A program made the translations under genes and the position numbers. The notes under the pieces are model-generated. The model searched no databases. It was not told the origin of the DNA and worked only from the letters and a program-made list of their open reading frames with translations. From Paraburkholderia haematera (lineage in GTDB: Bacteria > Pseudomonadota > Gammaproteobacteria > Burkholderiales > Burkholderiaceae), in contig NZ_CAJNBK010000002.1 of NCBI RefSeq assembly GCF_905220975.1, positions 594,033-658,032 of the forward strand: a stretch of 64,000 nucleotides of DNA. The letters run 5' to 3'. Shown here one piece after another: positions 27,976 to 37,240 of this stretch (position 1 is the stretch's first letter; the number at the start of each line of letters is the position of its first letter).

Positions 27976-28400
27976 ACTGAAAGTCCCCTTGATTGGATGT
28001 GGTGGCCGATTGGGCGAAACACGCACACCTTATGCAATCGTGCGACCGCGGTCTGCCATGCAAGGAGGGGACAGCCGGAAGAATATTCAACGCGCGGCGG
28101 GTTGGCTGCTGGCGCCGTTCCGGCTGAGATAGTGTGAATCGCGCCGGCGCCCGGAAAACTACGGTGACGATCTTCTCGAACGCGCTGGCGTTGGCCGGTG
28201 GTCTCAGTAATTGGGCCCTTCCAGGTTGCTGCAAATACTGTATGAATGTACAGTGTTGCGTGTGCGGGCGGGCAGTGAGCGCAAGCCGTCCTGCGCTCCG
28301 CGCCCGCAACCAACTGACTGCTCTTTCCAGAGGCGCTGGCAAGTGCACACCATTGAACGGAGATTCATTCCCATGCCGGCTTCACCCATTCAGGCGCGCC
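27976..28400. other. divergent intergenic region between speB and thpR
   Basis: This 425-base region carries the promoters of two divergent genes. It contains a LexA-type box at 28238-28253 and an 11-codon open frame (MPASPIQARHA, 28374-28409) with CGGAGA upstream that overlaps the thpR start. Longer open frames across it are not supported by any motif. Confidence 0.5.
28238..28253. promoter_or_regulatory. LexA (SOS) box, CTGT-N8-ACAG
   Basis: CTGTATGAATGTACAG matches the proteobacterial LexA consensus (CTGT, eight mostly A/T bases, ACAG) exactly in the arms; the flanks TA...TG extend the resemblance. It lies about 150 bases upstream of the ThpR start, on the thpR-proximal side of the divergent region. 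Confidence 0.72.
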
Positions 28401-29000
28401 ATGCCTGAGCAACTCTGGCTGCCCGGACTCGAGGCGCCACCTGTACCGACAGATGGCCTGTTCTTCGCCGTCTTTCCGGATACCCGTACGGCGGCGAACA
28501 TTTCGAAGCTCGCGCAACACCTCTGCGGGGAGACGCGCTCGAAGAGCAAGCCTCTTGCGGCCAACCGTATGCACGTCACGTTGCTTCACCTCGGGAATTT
28601 CGCGGGCGGTTTGCCGCCGGCGCGGGTGGATCGGGCCTTGAACGCAGCCGCGTCGATCAGGATGGAGCCTTTTAGCGTCGAGTTCGACAGTGCGCTCAGT
28701 TTTGCGCTGAAGCCGCGGCCGGGGCCATTGGTATTGGGTGGAGGTGAGGGTGTCGGTGGACTCCACGCGCTTCACGACGCACTCGGATTGGCGCTGCAAG
28801 ACGCTGGATTTGGGGATCGCGCGGGCGCCTCGAATACCGTGTACACCCCGCACGTGACCCTCGCGTATGGCATGCCGTGGGTCGCCACACGTTCTGTCGA
28901 AGCCGTCAGTTGGAACGTGCGGGAGTTTGCTTTGGTGCACAGTCTGCTTGGCCGGACCCGGCATGTCGTTCTGGCGCGATGGACATTGGCGGCTGCTTGA
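28401..29000 (+). CDS. thpR: RNA 2',3'-cyclic phosphodiesterase (2'-5' RNA ligase family)
   Basis: The 199-residue protein has the two HxT motifs of the 2H phosphoesterase superfamily: HVT at 58-60 (NRMHVTLLHLG) and HVT at 151-153 (TPHVTLAYG). Family members hydrolyse 2',3'-cyclic phosphate RNA ends to 2'-phosphomonoesters and ligate tRNA halves. The ATG at 28401 gives MPEQLWLPGLE, a usual start; the frame is open much further upstream without conservation. A LexA-type box lies upstream, which hints at DNA-damage induction. Confidence 0.88.
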   Translation: MPEQLWLPGLEAPPVPTDGLFFAVFPDTRTAANISKLAQHLCGETRSKSKPLAANRMHVTLLHLGNFAGGLPPARVDRALNAAASIRMEPFSVEFDSALSFALKPRPGPLVLGGGEGVGGLHALHDALGLALQDAGFGDRAGASNTVYTPHVTLAYGMPWVATRSVEAVSWNVREFALVHSLLGRTRHVVLARWTLAAA

Positions 29001-29065
29001 ATGTACTGGCTCGCGTACCGGCTCGCGTCGGCCGTCGTGAAGCCAAGGTGTTGAGGCGTGCCGGA

Positions 29066-29311
29066 CTAGAACCGCATGCCGGTCGCGCAACCGCCGGCAA
29101 ATCCGCCGCCGCTTCCGCCTGCACCTCCGCAGAACACGCCGCAGCCTGATAGCGCGGCGGAGATCGCAACGGCCGCCAACGTTGTGCGCAGGCATCGCCT
29201 GAGTGCGCGCTTTCGAAGCCGCGCGGTCGATGCAGTCACGTGTGGATCGAAGCGTGCGGCGCAAGTTTGCCGGGCGGAGTCGAGGCGGTGGTCGGCGATT
29301 CTGAATTGCAT
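29066..29311 (-). CDS. small Gly/Cys-rich lipoprotein
   Basis: An 81-residue frame ends with TTLAAVAISAALSGCGVFCGGAGGSGGG and then FAGGCATGMRF: a hydrophobic stretch, a perfect lipobox (LSGC) and a Gly/Cys-rich tail. This architecture is that of a tiny secreted lipoprotein anchored by its first mature Cys. The start is uncertain: ATG at 29311 has GGAG 12 bases upstream, while GTG at 29239 would give a 57-residue precursor with a more normal signal peptide length. Function unknown. It converges on thpR. Confidence 0.62.
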   Translation of the reverse strand: MQFRIADHRLDSARQTCAARFDPHVTASTARLRKRALRRCLRTTLAAVAISAALSGCGVFCGGAGGSGGGFAGGCATGMRF

Positions 29312-29564
29312 AGCGTAATGAACTCCACGAATGAGGCAGGTGCGAGAGGCCGCTGTTGCAGTGCGCATCGAAAGATATTCGTAAGTTTCTTTGCGGGCAT
29401 GAAGCGGCGTTGCCGGCCGGTGCCGGCAACGCTCCACCCTAATTCACGCCATACGCCCCTCAAATACGCAAAATCTGAAAACCAGGGGGATTCGTCGGTG
29501 AGACAGCCAGAACCGTCGCGCGCTCCCTGATAGAATGCTTGGGCCGCAACGTAGTGGACTGCAG

Positions 29565-30727
<1,163 letters not shown>

Positions 30728-30757
30728 AACAACAACATCATCCAACAGGTCTTGCCA

Positions 30758-31684
30758 ATGACCGTTCATCGCACCATTGAGTTGATCGCGCCGTCCGGGT
30801 ATCCGCATGATTCCGAGGTGCTGCATCGCGCGTTGCACCGCTTGCATGCGCAGGGGCATCGCGTCGAGGGTGTGGACGTGACAAGGCGCCGCTACCAGCG
30901 CTTCGCCGGTACCGACGGCGAGCGTGCCGCCGATCTGAACCGGCTGGCCGACCCTTCGCGTAAGCTGCCCGACATTGTTCTGGCCGTGCGTGGCGGCTAC
31001 GGCGCGGCGCGCATCCTGCACGGGCTCGACTACGAAGGCCTGCAACGGCGGCTCACCGATCAGCCGGTCGCGCTGGTTGGGCATAGCGATTTCACGGCGG
31101 TGCAGCTCGCTCTGCTGGCGCGCGCCGGTGTGAAAACCTTCGGCGGTCCGATGTTGATGAGCGACTTCGGCGCGGAAGATCTGAGCGAATTCACCATGCA
31201 GCACTTCTGGTCCGCACTGACGAGGCCGACCATGACGGTGACGAGCAACGTGCCGCAAGCGCAAACTGCCGACGTGACCGGCATGTTGTGGGGCGGCAAT
31301 CTGGCGGTGGTGACATCGCTGATCGGCACGCCGTACATGCCGCCGGTGCAGGGCGGCATTCTGTTCGTCGAAGATGTCAACGAGCAGCCGTTCCGGCTTG
31401 AGCGGATGCTTTATCAGTTGCACCTGTCGGGCATCCTCGCGCAGCAGCAGGCACTTGTGCTCGGCGATTTCTCCGGCGGCAAACAGTACGATTACGACAA
31501 CGGCTACGACCTGAACGCGGTCATCGAGCAGGTGAGGTCGGTGATCGGGATTCCGGTCGTCACCGGGCTGCAATTCGGCCATATTCCCAACATGCTGACG
31601 CTGCCGGTCGGAGCGGATGCGCACCTTGTCTCTAGCGCGCACGGATTCAAGCTGACCTTATCGGGCTATCCCCACTTCGCCTGA
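30758..31684 (+). CDS. ldcA: muramoyltetrapeptide L,D-carboxypeptidase
   Basis: The 308-residue protein is an S66-family serine peptidase: APSGYPHDSEVLHRALHRL at the start, RGGYGAARIL, the nucleophile Ser in GHSDFTAVQLAL, and GGNLAVVTSLIGTPYMP with a downstream Glu/His. It removes the terminal D-Ala from murein tetrapeptides in the cytoplasm for wall recycling. ATG at 30758 follows AGGT; a TTG two codons earlier is possible. An intrinsic terminator follows. Confidence 0.93.
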   Translation: MTVHRTIELIAPSGYPHDSEVLHRALHRLHAQGHRVEGVDVTRRRYQRFAGTDGERAADLNRLADPSRKLPDIVLAVRGGYGAARILHGLDYEGLQRRLTDQPVALVGHSDFTAVQLALLARAGVKTFGGPMLMSDFGAEDLSEFTMQHFWSALTRPTMTVTSNVPQAQTADVTGMLWGGNLAVVTSLIGTPYMPPVQGGILFVEDVNEQPFRLERMLYQLHLSGILAQQQALVLGDFSGGKQYDYDNGYDLNAVIEQVRSVIGIPVVTGLQFGHIPNMLTLPVGADAHLVSSAHGFKLTLSGYPHFA

Positions 31685-31702
31685 GAAGTCACGGGAGCAG
31701 CG

Positions 31703-31729
31703 AAGCGGGCGATCGCCCGCTTTCTTTTT
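31703..31729 (+). terminator. intrinsic terminator after ldcA
   Basis: AAGCGGG-CGATCG-CCCGCTT followed by TCTTTTT lies 19 bases after the ldcA stop. Confidence 0.85.
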
Positions 31730-31801
31730 GCCTAGTAACGCAACTAACGGTCATTGTTTTGAGGCATCCGCCAGCAGGGCAGTCCCATGAAGGTCAATCA
31801 C

Positions 31802-31813
31802 TTTGTTGACAAA
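31802..31813. promoter_or_regulatory. candidate GntR operator TTTGT-TG-ACAAA
   Basis: A perfect 12-bp palindrome, 186 bases upstream of the GntR gene. It shares TTGTTGACAA with the palindrome at 31943-31954, as expected for FCD-type GntR sites (TTGT..ACAA). Confidence 0.5.
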
Positions 31814-31942
31814 AACGGTCTTCAATAGACGACCGTCCCCTACATTAATTAAACTGGTAGTGAAGCAGAGTAAGGCCTGTGCGTTCGCTCATTAGCCCAC
31901 AGCACGGTCGGGCCGTTCAAATTGTCGAAAATGGATGCAAAA

Positions 31943-31974
31943 ATTGTTGACAATGTTTATGTCCATCCTATGAT
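31943..31974 (+). promoter_or_regulatory. sigma-70 promoter overlapped by a GntR-like palindrome
   Basis: TTGACA (31947-31952) and TATGAT (31969-31974) with a 16-base spacer form a near-consensus promoter. ATTGT-TG-ACAAT (31943-31954) is a perfect palindrome that contains the -35 element, so a repressor bound there would block transcription. The start codon of the GntR gene is at 31999, giving a leader of about 20 bases. Confidence 0.7.
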
Positions 31975-31998
31975 GACCAACATACCGAGACGAACATC

Positions 31999-32739
31999 AT
32001 GTCCGAGACAGACTCCGCCGCCGCGAATAGTTCGAAACCCGAAGCGATCGCCGAGCGCATCCGCGCCGCGATCCTCGAGCATCGGCTCGCGCCGGGCGCC
32101 AAGCTGACAGAAGCACAGTTGTGCGAAGTATTCGGCGTGAAGCGCGGCCCGATCCGGCAGGCGCTCGCGCAGCTGGCCACCGACCACCTCGTCGACCTCG
32201 AACCGAATCGTGGCGCGTTTGTCGCCAGTCCGTCGCTGCAGGAAGTGCATGAAGTGTTCGAAATGCGCCGGATCATCGAACTGGCTGTCGTTGAAAAGAT
32301 TTGCGGCGGTCATGGCATGCGCCGTTTGAAGAGCATCGGCAGCATGATCGGCCGTGAACGCAAAGCGTTCGAAACACGTGATTTTCCGGCGTGGATTCGT
32401 CTGTCTGGCGAGTTCCATACCGAGTTGGCCGGGCTCACCGGTAACGCCGTGCTGTGCGACTGCCTGAACGGACTGGTGGCGCGCTCCACACTGATTTCGG
32501 CACTGTACGAGTCGCTCGGACGCAGCCCTTGCTCGTTCGAAGACCATGAAGCGATTCTCGCCGCCCTCGACGCCGGCGATGCCAAAGAGGCGGCGGCACT
32601 GATGTCGCGCCATTTGCAAAGCGTCGAGTTGAAGATGCTGGAGCGCCCCGCACGTGGCGCGGCGGATCTGCATGAAGTATTCGGCGCACTTAACGGCGCA
32701 GCGAAGGAAGCAGTTAGACCCAAGTCCGTGCCAGGCTGA
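31999..32739 (+). CDS. GntR family regulator (FCD subfamily)
   Basis: The 246-residue protein has a GntR HTH (about 15-80: IAERIRAAILEHRLAPGAKLTEAQLCEVFGVKRGPIRQAL) and an all-helical FCD effector domain (about 85-225: EVHEVFEMRRIIELAVVEKI, SGEFHTELAGLTGN, DHEAILAALDAGD, MSRHLQSVE). It is first in front of the permease, racemase and allantoin genes and probably represses them until a purine-breakdown intermediate binds. Palindromes at 31802 and 31943 are its likely sites. Confidence 0.92.
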   Translation: MSETDSAAANSSKPEAIAERIRAAILEHRLAPGAKLTEAQLCEVFGVKRGPIRQALAQLATDHLVDLEPNRGAFVASPSLQEVHEVFEMRRIIELAVVEKICGGHGMRRLKSIGSMIGRERKAFETRDFPAWIRLSGEFHTELAGLTGNAVLCDCLNGLVARSTLISALYESLGRSPCSFEDHEAILAALDAGDAKEAAALMSRHLQSVELKMLERPARGAADLHEVFGALNGAAKEAVRPKSVPG

Positions 32740-33084
32740 GGCACGCGGCAGGTGCGCGCCCGTTGCTGGTGCGCGCCGCACTGAATTGAACTGAACTGAA
32801 TCAGGCGTTGCAAGGCGGCTCGGCGTGAGCGCTGCCGGCTTGCGCACGCGTGGCCGTCACGGAATGACAGCCTTGGAGTAGTAACGCATCGCCGGGAATC
32901 CGCGGCTGCTGGCGGTGCGACAACCACAAGTACATCAAGTACGGAGACACCCGCGGCGCGGTCAATCAACTGGCTCGAACCTCATGTTTCCTCTTGTTGC
33001 CAATCGGGGAGAAGAGGGCGGCTGGCATGACCGATGCAATGTCCCTCGATTGACTTTCGATGGTCTCTATTCCAAGGAGGAATC
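32740..33084. other. intergenic region before the NCS1 permease
   Basis: These 345 bases contain four five-base CTGAA/TTGAA repeats at 32781-32800, a one-mismatch GntR-like site (CTTGTTGCCAAT, about 32993), and a strong AAGGAGGA ribosome-binding site before 33085. No gene is supported. Confidence 0.4.
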
Positions 33085-34560
33085 ATGGCTCAGTTCAGTG
33101 CAGCGCCCAGCAGTCCCGCAATTCCCACATACGGAGACGCGCCCAGCGATCCGTCGATCCCCGCAGGCTACAGCGAGAGGCTGTACAACGAAGACCTGGC
33201 GCCGCTGCGCCATCAAACCTGGGGCGCTTACAACATCTTCGCGTTCTGGATGTCGGATGTGCACAGCGTCGGTGGCTATGTGTTCGCGGGCAGTCTGTTC
33301 GCGCTTGGACTGACAAGCTGGCAGGTGCTGATCGCACTGCTGGTCGGCATTACGATTGTCAACCTGCTTTGCAACCTGATCGCGAAGCCGAGCCAGGCGA
33401 ACGGTGTGCCTTATCCGGTAGCCTGCCGCGCAACGTTTGGCGTGCTCGGTGCGAATATTCCCGCCGTGATTCGCGGCCTGATCGCGGTCGCATGGTATGG
33501 AATCCAAACTTATCTGGCGTCGAGCGCACTGGTGATCGTTGTGTTGAAGTTCGTTCCGCAACTGTTGCCGTATGCGGACGTGCATCACCATGGTTTCATG
33601 GGCCTTTCCACCTTGGGCTGGGCTGGGTTCATGCTGCTGTGGGTGTTGCAGGCGCTGGTGTTCTGGCACGGCATGGAGACCATCAAGAAGTTCATCGATT
33701 TCGCCGGTCCGGCCGTCTACGTGGTGATGTTCATTCTCGCGGGCTATATGGTGTATCGCGCAGGATGGCGAAACATCGGCATCAACCTGGGTGGTGTCAA
33801 ATATCACGGCATGGAAGTGGTGCCGGTAATGATCACGGCGACCTCGCTGGTGGTCTCGTACTTCTCCGGGCCGATGCTGAATTTCGGCGACTTTTCCCGA
33901 TACGGAAAGAGCTTTCGCAGCGTGCAGCGCGGCAACTTCTGGGGGCTGCCGGTCAACTTCCTGGCCTTCTCGCTGGTGACGGTGGTCACAACCGCCGCCA
34001 CGCTCCCGGTGTTTGGGCAACTGATCACGGACCCGGTCGAAACGGTGGGCCGTATCGACTATCCGACCGCGGTGATTCTCGGTGCATTGACCTTCACGAT
34101 TGCGACTATCGGCATCAACATCGTCGCTAACTTCGTGTCGCCGGCCTTCGACTTCTCGAATGTCGCGCCGCGTCTGATCAGCTGGCGAGCGGGTGGCATG
34201 CTTGCGGCGGTGGCGTCGATTTTTATCACGCCGTGGAATCTGTTCAACAATCCTGCGGTTATTCACTACACGCTCGATGTGCTCGGCAGTTTCATCGGAC
34301 CGTTGTATGGTGTCCTGATCGTTGATTACTTTCTCGTGAAGCGTCAGAAGATCGTGCTCGATGATCTCTACTCGATCTCCCCAAGCGGCTCATACTGGTA
34401 CAGCAATGGTGTCAATTACCGCGCTGTCGCGGCATTGTTGCCGGCCGCGGTCATCGCCGTGATCTGCGTCATGGTGCCGACGCTCGACGGGCTGGCCAAT
34501 TTCTCGTGGTTCATCGGGGCTGCATTGGGTGCCGTGTTCTACCGCGTGCTGGCTCGCTGA
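33085..34560 (+). CDS. NCS1 family nucleobase/allantoin permease
   Basis: The 491-residue membrane protein has about twelve helices and NCS1 motifs: LYNEDLAPLRHQTWGAYNIFAFWMSDVHSVGGY at the start, then NLIAKPSQANGVPYPVACRATFGV, and GDFSRYGKS in the middle. These match the uracil/allantoin/hydantoin branch (PucI, Mhp1). It should be a cation-coupled importer. The ATG at 33085 follows AAGGAGGA. The next genes act on allantoin and hydantoin-like compounds, so allantoin is the most likely cargo (inference). Confidence 0.92.
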   Translation: MAQFSAAPSSPAIPTYGDAPSDPSIPAGYSERLYNEDLAPLRHQTWGAYNIFAFWMSDVHSVGGYVFAGSLFALGLTSWQVLIALLVGITIVNLLCNLIAKPSQANGVPYPVACRATFGVLGANIPAVIRGLIAVAWYGIQTYLASSALVIVVLKFVPQLLPYADVHHHGFMGLSTLGWAGFMLLWVLQALVFWHGMETIKKFIDFAGPAVYVVMFILAGYMVYRAGWRNIGINLGGVKYHGMEVVPVMITATSLVVSYFSGPMLNFGDFSRYGKSFRSVQRGNFWGLPVNFLAFSLVTVVTTAATLPVFGQLITDPVETVGRIDYPTAVILGALTFTIATIGINIVANFVSPAFDFSNVAPRLISWRAGGMLAAVASIFITPWNLFNNPAVIHYTLDVLGSFIGPLYGVLIVDYFLVKRQKIVLDDLYSISPSGSYWYSNGVNYRAVAALLPAAVIAVICVMVPTLDGLANFSWFIGAALGAVFYRVLAR

Positions 34561-34584
34561 GCCAGGGCTGCAACAGGAGCTGAT

Positions 34585-35451
34585 ATGCGCATCAAACTGA
34601 TCAATCCGAATACGACGCAACGCATGACCGAGGCGATGGGCCGCTGCGCGCGCGAAGTCGCCGCGCCCGGCACCGAAGTGATCGCGGTCAACCCGACAAT
34701 GGGGCCGCCGTCGATTGAAGGCTATTACGACGAAGCACTCGCGACGCCCGGTTTGCTGGCCGAGGTTATCGCCGGCGAGCGTGAGGGGTGTGACGGGTAT
34801 GTCATTGCCTGCTTCGGCGACCCCGGTTTATACGCGGCCCGCGAGTTGGCGCGCGGGCCGGTGATCGGCATCGCCGAAGCGGCGATGCATGCCGCGAGCG
34901 TACTGGCGCCGGGATTTTCGGTGGTGACCACCCTGGCACGCACGTGCGGCATGGCGTGGCATCTCGCCGAGCGCTACGGCATGAAGCGTTTTTGCCGCAA
35001 TGTGCGTGCCACGGATGTCGCCGTGCTGGACCTGGATAAGCCCGGCTCGGCGGCGCGCCGGGTCATCCTCGACGAATGCCGGCGCGCGCTGGCGGAGGAC
35101 GGCTCGGACGCGATCGTGCTCGGTTGCGCCGGCATGGCCGAATTGTGCGCGGAGATTGAAGACGCCTTGGGTGCGCCGGTGATCGAGGGCGTAACGGCGG
35201 CGGTCAAATGGGCCGAGGCGCTGGTCGCGCTGCGCTTGTCGACGGCCAAGCGAGGCGACTACGCGCGGCCACTGCCCAAGCGTTACGACGGCGCGCTGGA
35301 AGCCTTCAGTCCGACCGATGTGGACCCAAATCCTCAGCCTCATCGCAATTCAGCCGCAAGCGCGGCGGAAAGCGTAAATTCGCCTGGTTTACTGCGGGTA
35401 AACACCACGGAACGCCCGGTGGGACGGGCTCCGCACATACATCCAGTCTGA
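34585..35451 (+). CDS. aspartate/glutamate-hydantoin racemase family protein, probable allantoin racemase
   Basis: The 288-residue protein matches the Asp/Glu/hydantoin racemase family: RIKLINPNTTQRMTEAM, the first catalytic Cys in VIACFGDPGL (about 75), and the second in VLGCAGMAEL (about 183). Such enzymes interconvert (R)- and (S)-allantoin or hydantoins. It sits between the permease and allantoinase. The usual length is about 240-250; here a polar tail of about 45 residues (from TDVDPNPQPHRN) has no resemblance to the family and may come from a shifted or lost stop. Confidence 0.85.
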   Translation: MRIKLINPNTTQRMTEAMGRCAREVAAPGTEVIAVNPTMGPPSIEGYYDEALATPGLLAEVIAGEREGCDGYVIACFGDPGLYAARELARGPVIGIAEAAMHAASVLAPGFSVVTTLARTCGMAWHLAERYGMKRFCRNVRATDVAVLDLDKPGSAARRVILDECRRALAEDGSDAIVLGCAGMAELCAEIEDALGAPVIEGVTAAVKWAEALVALRLSTAKRGDYARPLPKRYDGALEAFSPTDVDPNPQPHRNSAASAAESVNSPGLLRVNTTERPVGRAPHIHPV

Positions 35452-35463
35452 CACGCACTATCT

Positions 35464-35494
35464 GCCCGGGTGTATGGGCGCACCCGGGCGTTTT
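35464..35494 (+). terminator. intrinsic terminator after the racemase gene
   Basis: GCCCGGGTG-N8-CACCCGGGC followed by GTTTTC, 13 bases after the racemase stop. It suggests that puuE has its own promoter. Confidence 0.75.
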
Positions 35495-35597
35495 CGCTAC
35501 ACTGGTCCCACTCGGCGCTGGTGCCCGAACGCTATTTTGCTGTTGCTTCTGGTGCCGCTATTCCGGGCTGTTTCCGCCCGCGCCGGCATGCGTAGCA

Positions 35598-35652
35598 ACG
35601 CAAACGCACGCAAACGCACGCAAGGCACGCAAACCCACGTGCATGTCACGTG
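35598..35652. repeat. ACGCAAACGC direct repeats and paired CACGTG palindromes upstream of puuE
   Basis: Imperfect 10-base repeats (ACGCAAACGC and variants, about 35598-35639) run into two CACGTG palindromes at 35636-35641 and 35647-35652, whose centres are 11 bases apart. This lies 47 bases before the puuE start and could be an operator. Confidence 0.5.
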
Positions 35653-35698
35653 AGTTCCACGCGAATTTTACGTACCGTCATCACGCTTTCGTCAAACC

Positions 35699-36649
35699 AT
35701 GCCACTCGACTCGAACTATCCACGCGATCTGATCGGCTACGGCCGCCACCCGGTGCAGGCAAACTGGCCGGGGCGGGCGCGTGTCGCGGTGCAATTCGTC
35801 CTGAACTACGAAGAAGGCGGTGAGAACTGCGTGCTGCACGGCGATCCGGGCTCGGAGCAGTTCCTGTCGGAAATCGTCGGCGCGGCGTCTTATCCGGCGC
35901 GTCACATGAGCATGGAGTCGATCTACGAATACGGCTCGCGGGCAGGCGTGTGGCGCATTCTGCGCGAATTCGAAAAGCGCGGCCTGCCGCTCACGGTGTT
36001 CGGCGTCGGCATGGCGATGGAACGGCATCCCGATCTCGGGCGCGCGTTCGTCGAACTCGGCCATGAGATCGCCTGCCATGGCTATCGCTGGATTCATTAC
36101 CAGGACATGTCGCCGGAAAAAGAGGCGGAGCACATGCGCCTCGGCATGGAAGCGATCGAGCGCATCACAGGCGAGCGCCCGCTCGGCTGGTACACCGGCC
36201 GCGACAGTCCCAACACGCATCGCCTGGTCGCCGAATACGGCGGCTTCCTGTACGACTCGGATTACTACGGCGACGATCTGCCGTTCTGGATGGATGTTGA
36301 AGTGACGGGCGGCGGCAAGAGTCCGCAACTGATCGTGCCGTACACGCTCGACACCAACGACATGCGCTTTGCAAGCCCGCAAGGCTTCAACACCGCGGAC
36401 CATTTCTTCACGTACCTGCGCGACGCATTCGACGTGCTCTACGAAGAAGGCGACGAAGCGCCGAAGATGCTGTCGATCGGTATGCACTGCCGTCTGCTCG
36501 GCCGCCCGGGGCGCTTCCGCGCGCTGCAACGTTTTCTCGACCATATCGAGCAGCACGATCGCGTGTGGGTGACGCGTCGCGTCGATATCGCGCGTCACTG
36601 GCGCGAACATCACCCTTACCAACAAAATAACCGCGGGGCTGCGGCATGA
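35699..36649 (+). CDS. puuE: allantoinase PuuE (polysaccharide-deacetylase type)
   Basis: The 316-residue protein has the NodB-like deacetylase fold adapted for allantoin: YGRHPVQANWPGRARVAVQFVLNYEEGGENCVLHGD, the metal motif region HEIACHGYRWIHYQ, and GWYTGRDSPNTHRLVAE. It converts allantoin to allantoate. This type is unrelated to the dinuclear AllB allantoinase. ATG at 35699 gives the normal start. Its stop overlaps the uraD start (ATGA), so the two are coupled. Confidence 0.95.
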   Translation: MPLDSNYPRDLIGYGRHPVQANWPGRARVAVQFVLNYEEGGENCVLHGDPGSEQFLSEIVGAASYPARHMSMESIYEYGSRAGVWRILREFEKRGLPLTVFGVGMAMERHPDLGRAFVELGHEIACHGYRWIHYQDMSPEKEAEHMRLGMEAIERITGERPLGWYTGRDSPNTHRLVAEYGGFLYDSDYYGDDLPFWMDVEVTGGGKSPQLIVPYTLDTNDMRFASPQGFNTADHFFTYLRDAFDVLYEEGDEAPKMLSIGMHCRLLGRPGRFRALQRFLDHIEQHDRVWVTRRVDIARHWREHHPYQQNNRGAAA

Positions 36650-37167
36650 AGGCGATGCAATACACACTTGACCAACTCAACAGCACTTCGACCGACGCGT
36701 TCGTCGCGGCGCTGTCGGGCATTTTCGAGCACTCGCCGTGGGTCGCGGAAATCGCCGCGCAGCAACGACCGTTTGCCAGCATCGACGAACTGCATAGCAA
36801 GATGTCGACCATCGTCGAGACTGCTGGCGAAGAAAAGCAACTCGCGTTGATCAACGCCCACCCGGAGCTTGCTGGCAAGGCTGCGGTGCGCGGCGAGTTG
36901 ACGGCCGAATCGACGCGTGAGCAGAGTGGCGCGGGTCTCGCCCAGTGCACGCAGGAAGAATTCGACAAGCTGGTGGCGTTGAACAGCGCGTATCGCGAGA
37001 AGTTCGGTTTTCCGTTCATCCTCGCGGTGCGCGGTTACGACCGCCACGGCATCATCGCGAACTTCGAGGCCCGCGTGAACAACAGCCGCGCGGATGAATT
37101 GCGCGCCAGCCTCGATCAGATCTACCGCATCGCACGTTTCCGGCTTGACGACCTGATCGACGCGTAA
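36646..37167 (+). CDS. uraD: OHCU decarboxylase
   Basis: The 173-residue protein matches 2-oxo-4-hydroxy-4-carboxy-5-ureidoimidazoline decarboxylase: FVAALSGIFEHSPWVAEIAA, LINAHPELAGKAA with the catalytic His, LTAESTREQSGAGL and YREKFGFPFILAVRG. It turns OHCU into (S)-allantoin, the step after UraH and before PuuE. In some species it is fused to UraH or allantoinase; here it is separate but coupled to puuE. Confidence 0.96.
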   Translation: MKAMQYTLDQLNSTSTDAFVAALSGIFEHSPWVAEIAAQQRPFASIDELHSKMSTIVETAGEEKQLALINAHPELAGKAAVRGELTAESTREQSGAGLAQCTQEEFDKLVALNSAYREKFGFPFILAVRGYDRHGIIANFEARVNNSRADELRASLDQIYRIARFRLDDLIDA

Positions 37168-37240
37168 GGCTTCAACTACACGTCGCGGACCTCGAACTGA
37201 AACGTTTTTTCAGCACTAGCAAACACTAAGGAAGACAAAG

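Noticed and set aside
28134..28400. N-terminal extension of ThpR by 89 residues
   Set aside because: The extension crosses the LexA box and has Cys-rich, motif-free sequence; the start at 28401 matches the usual family N-terminus.
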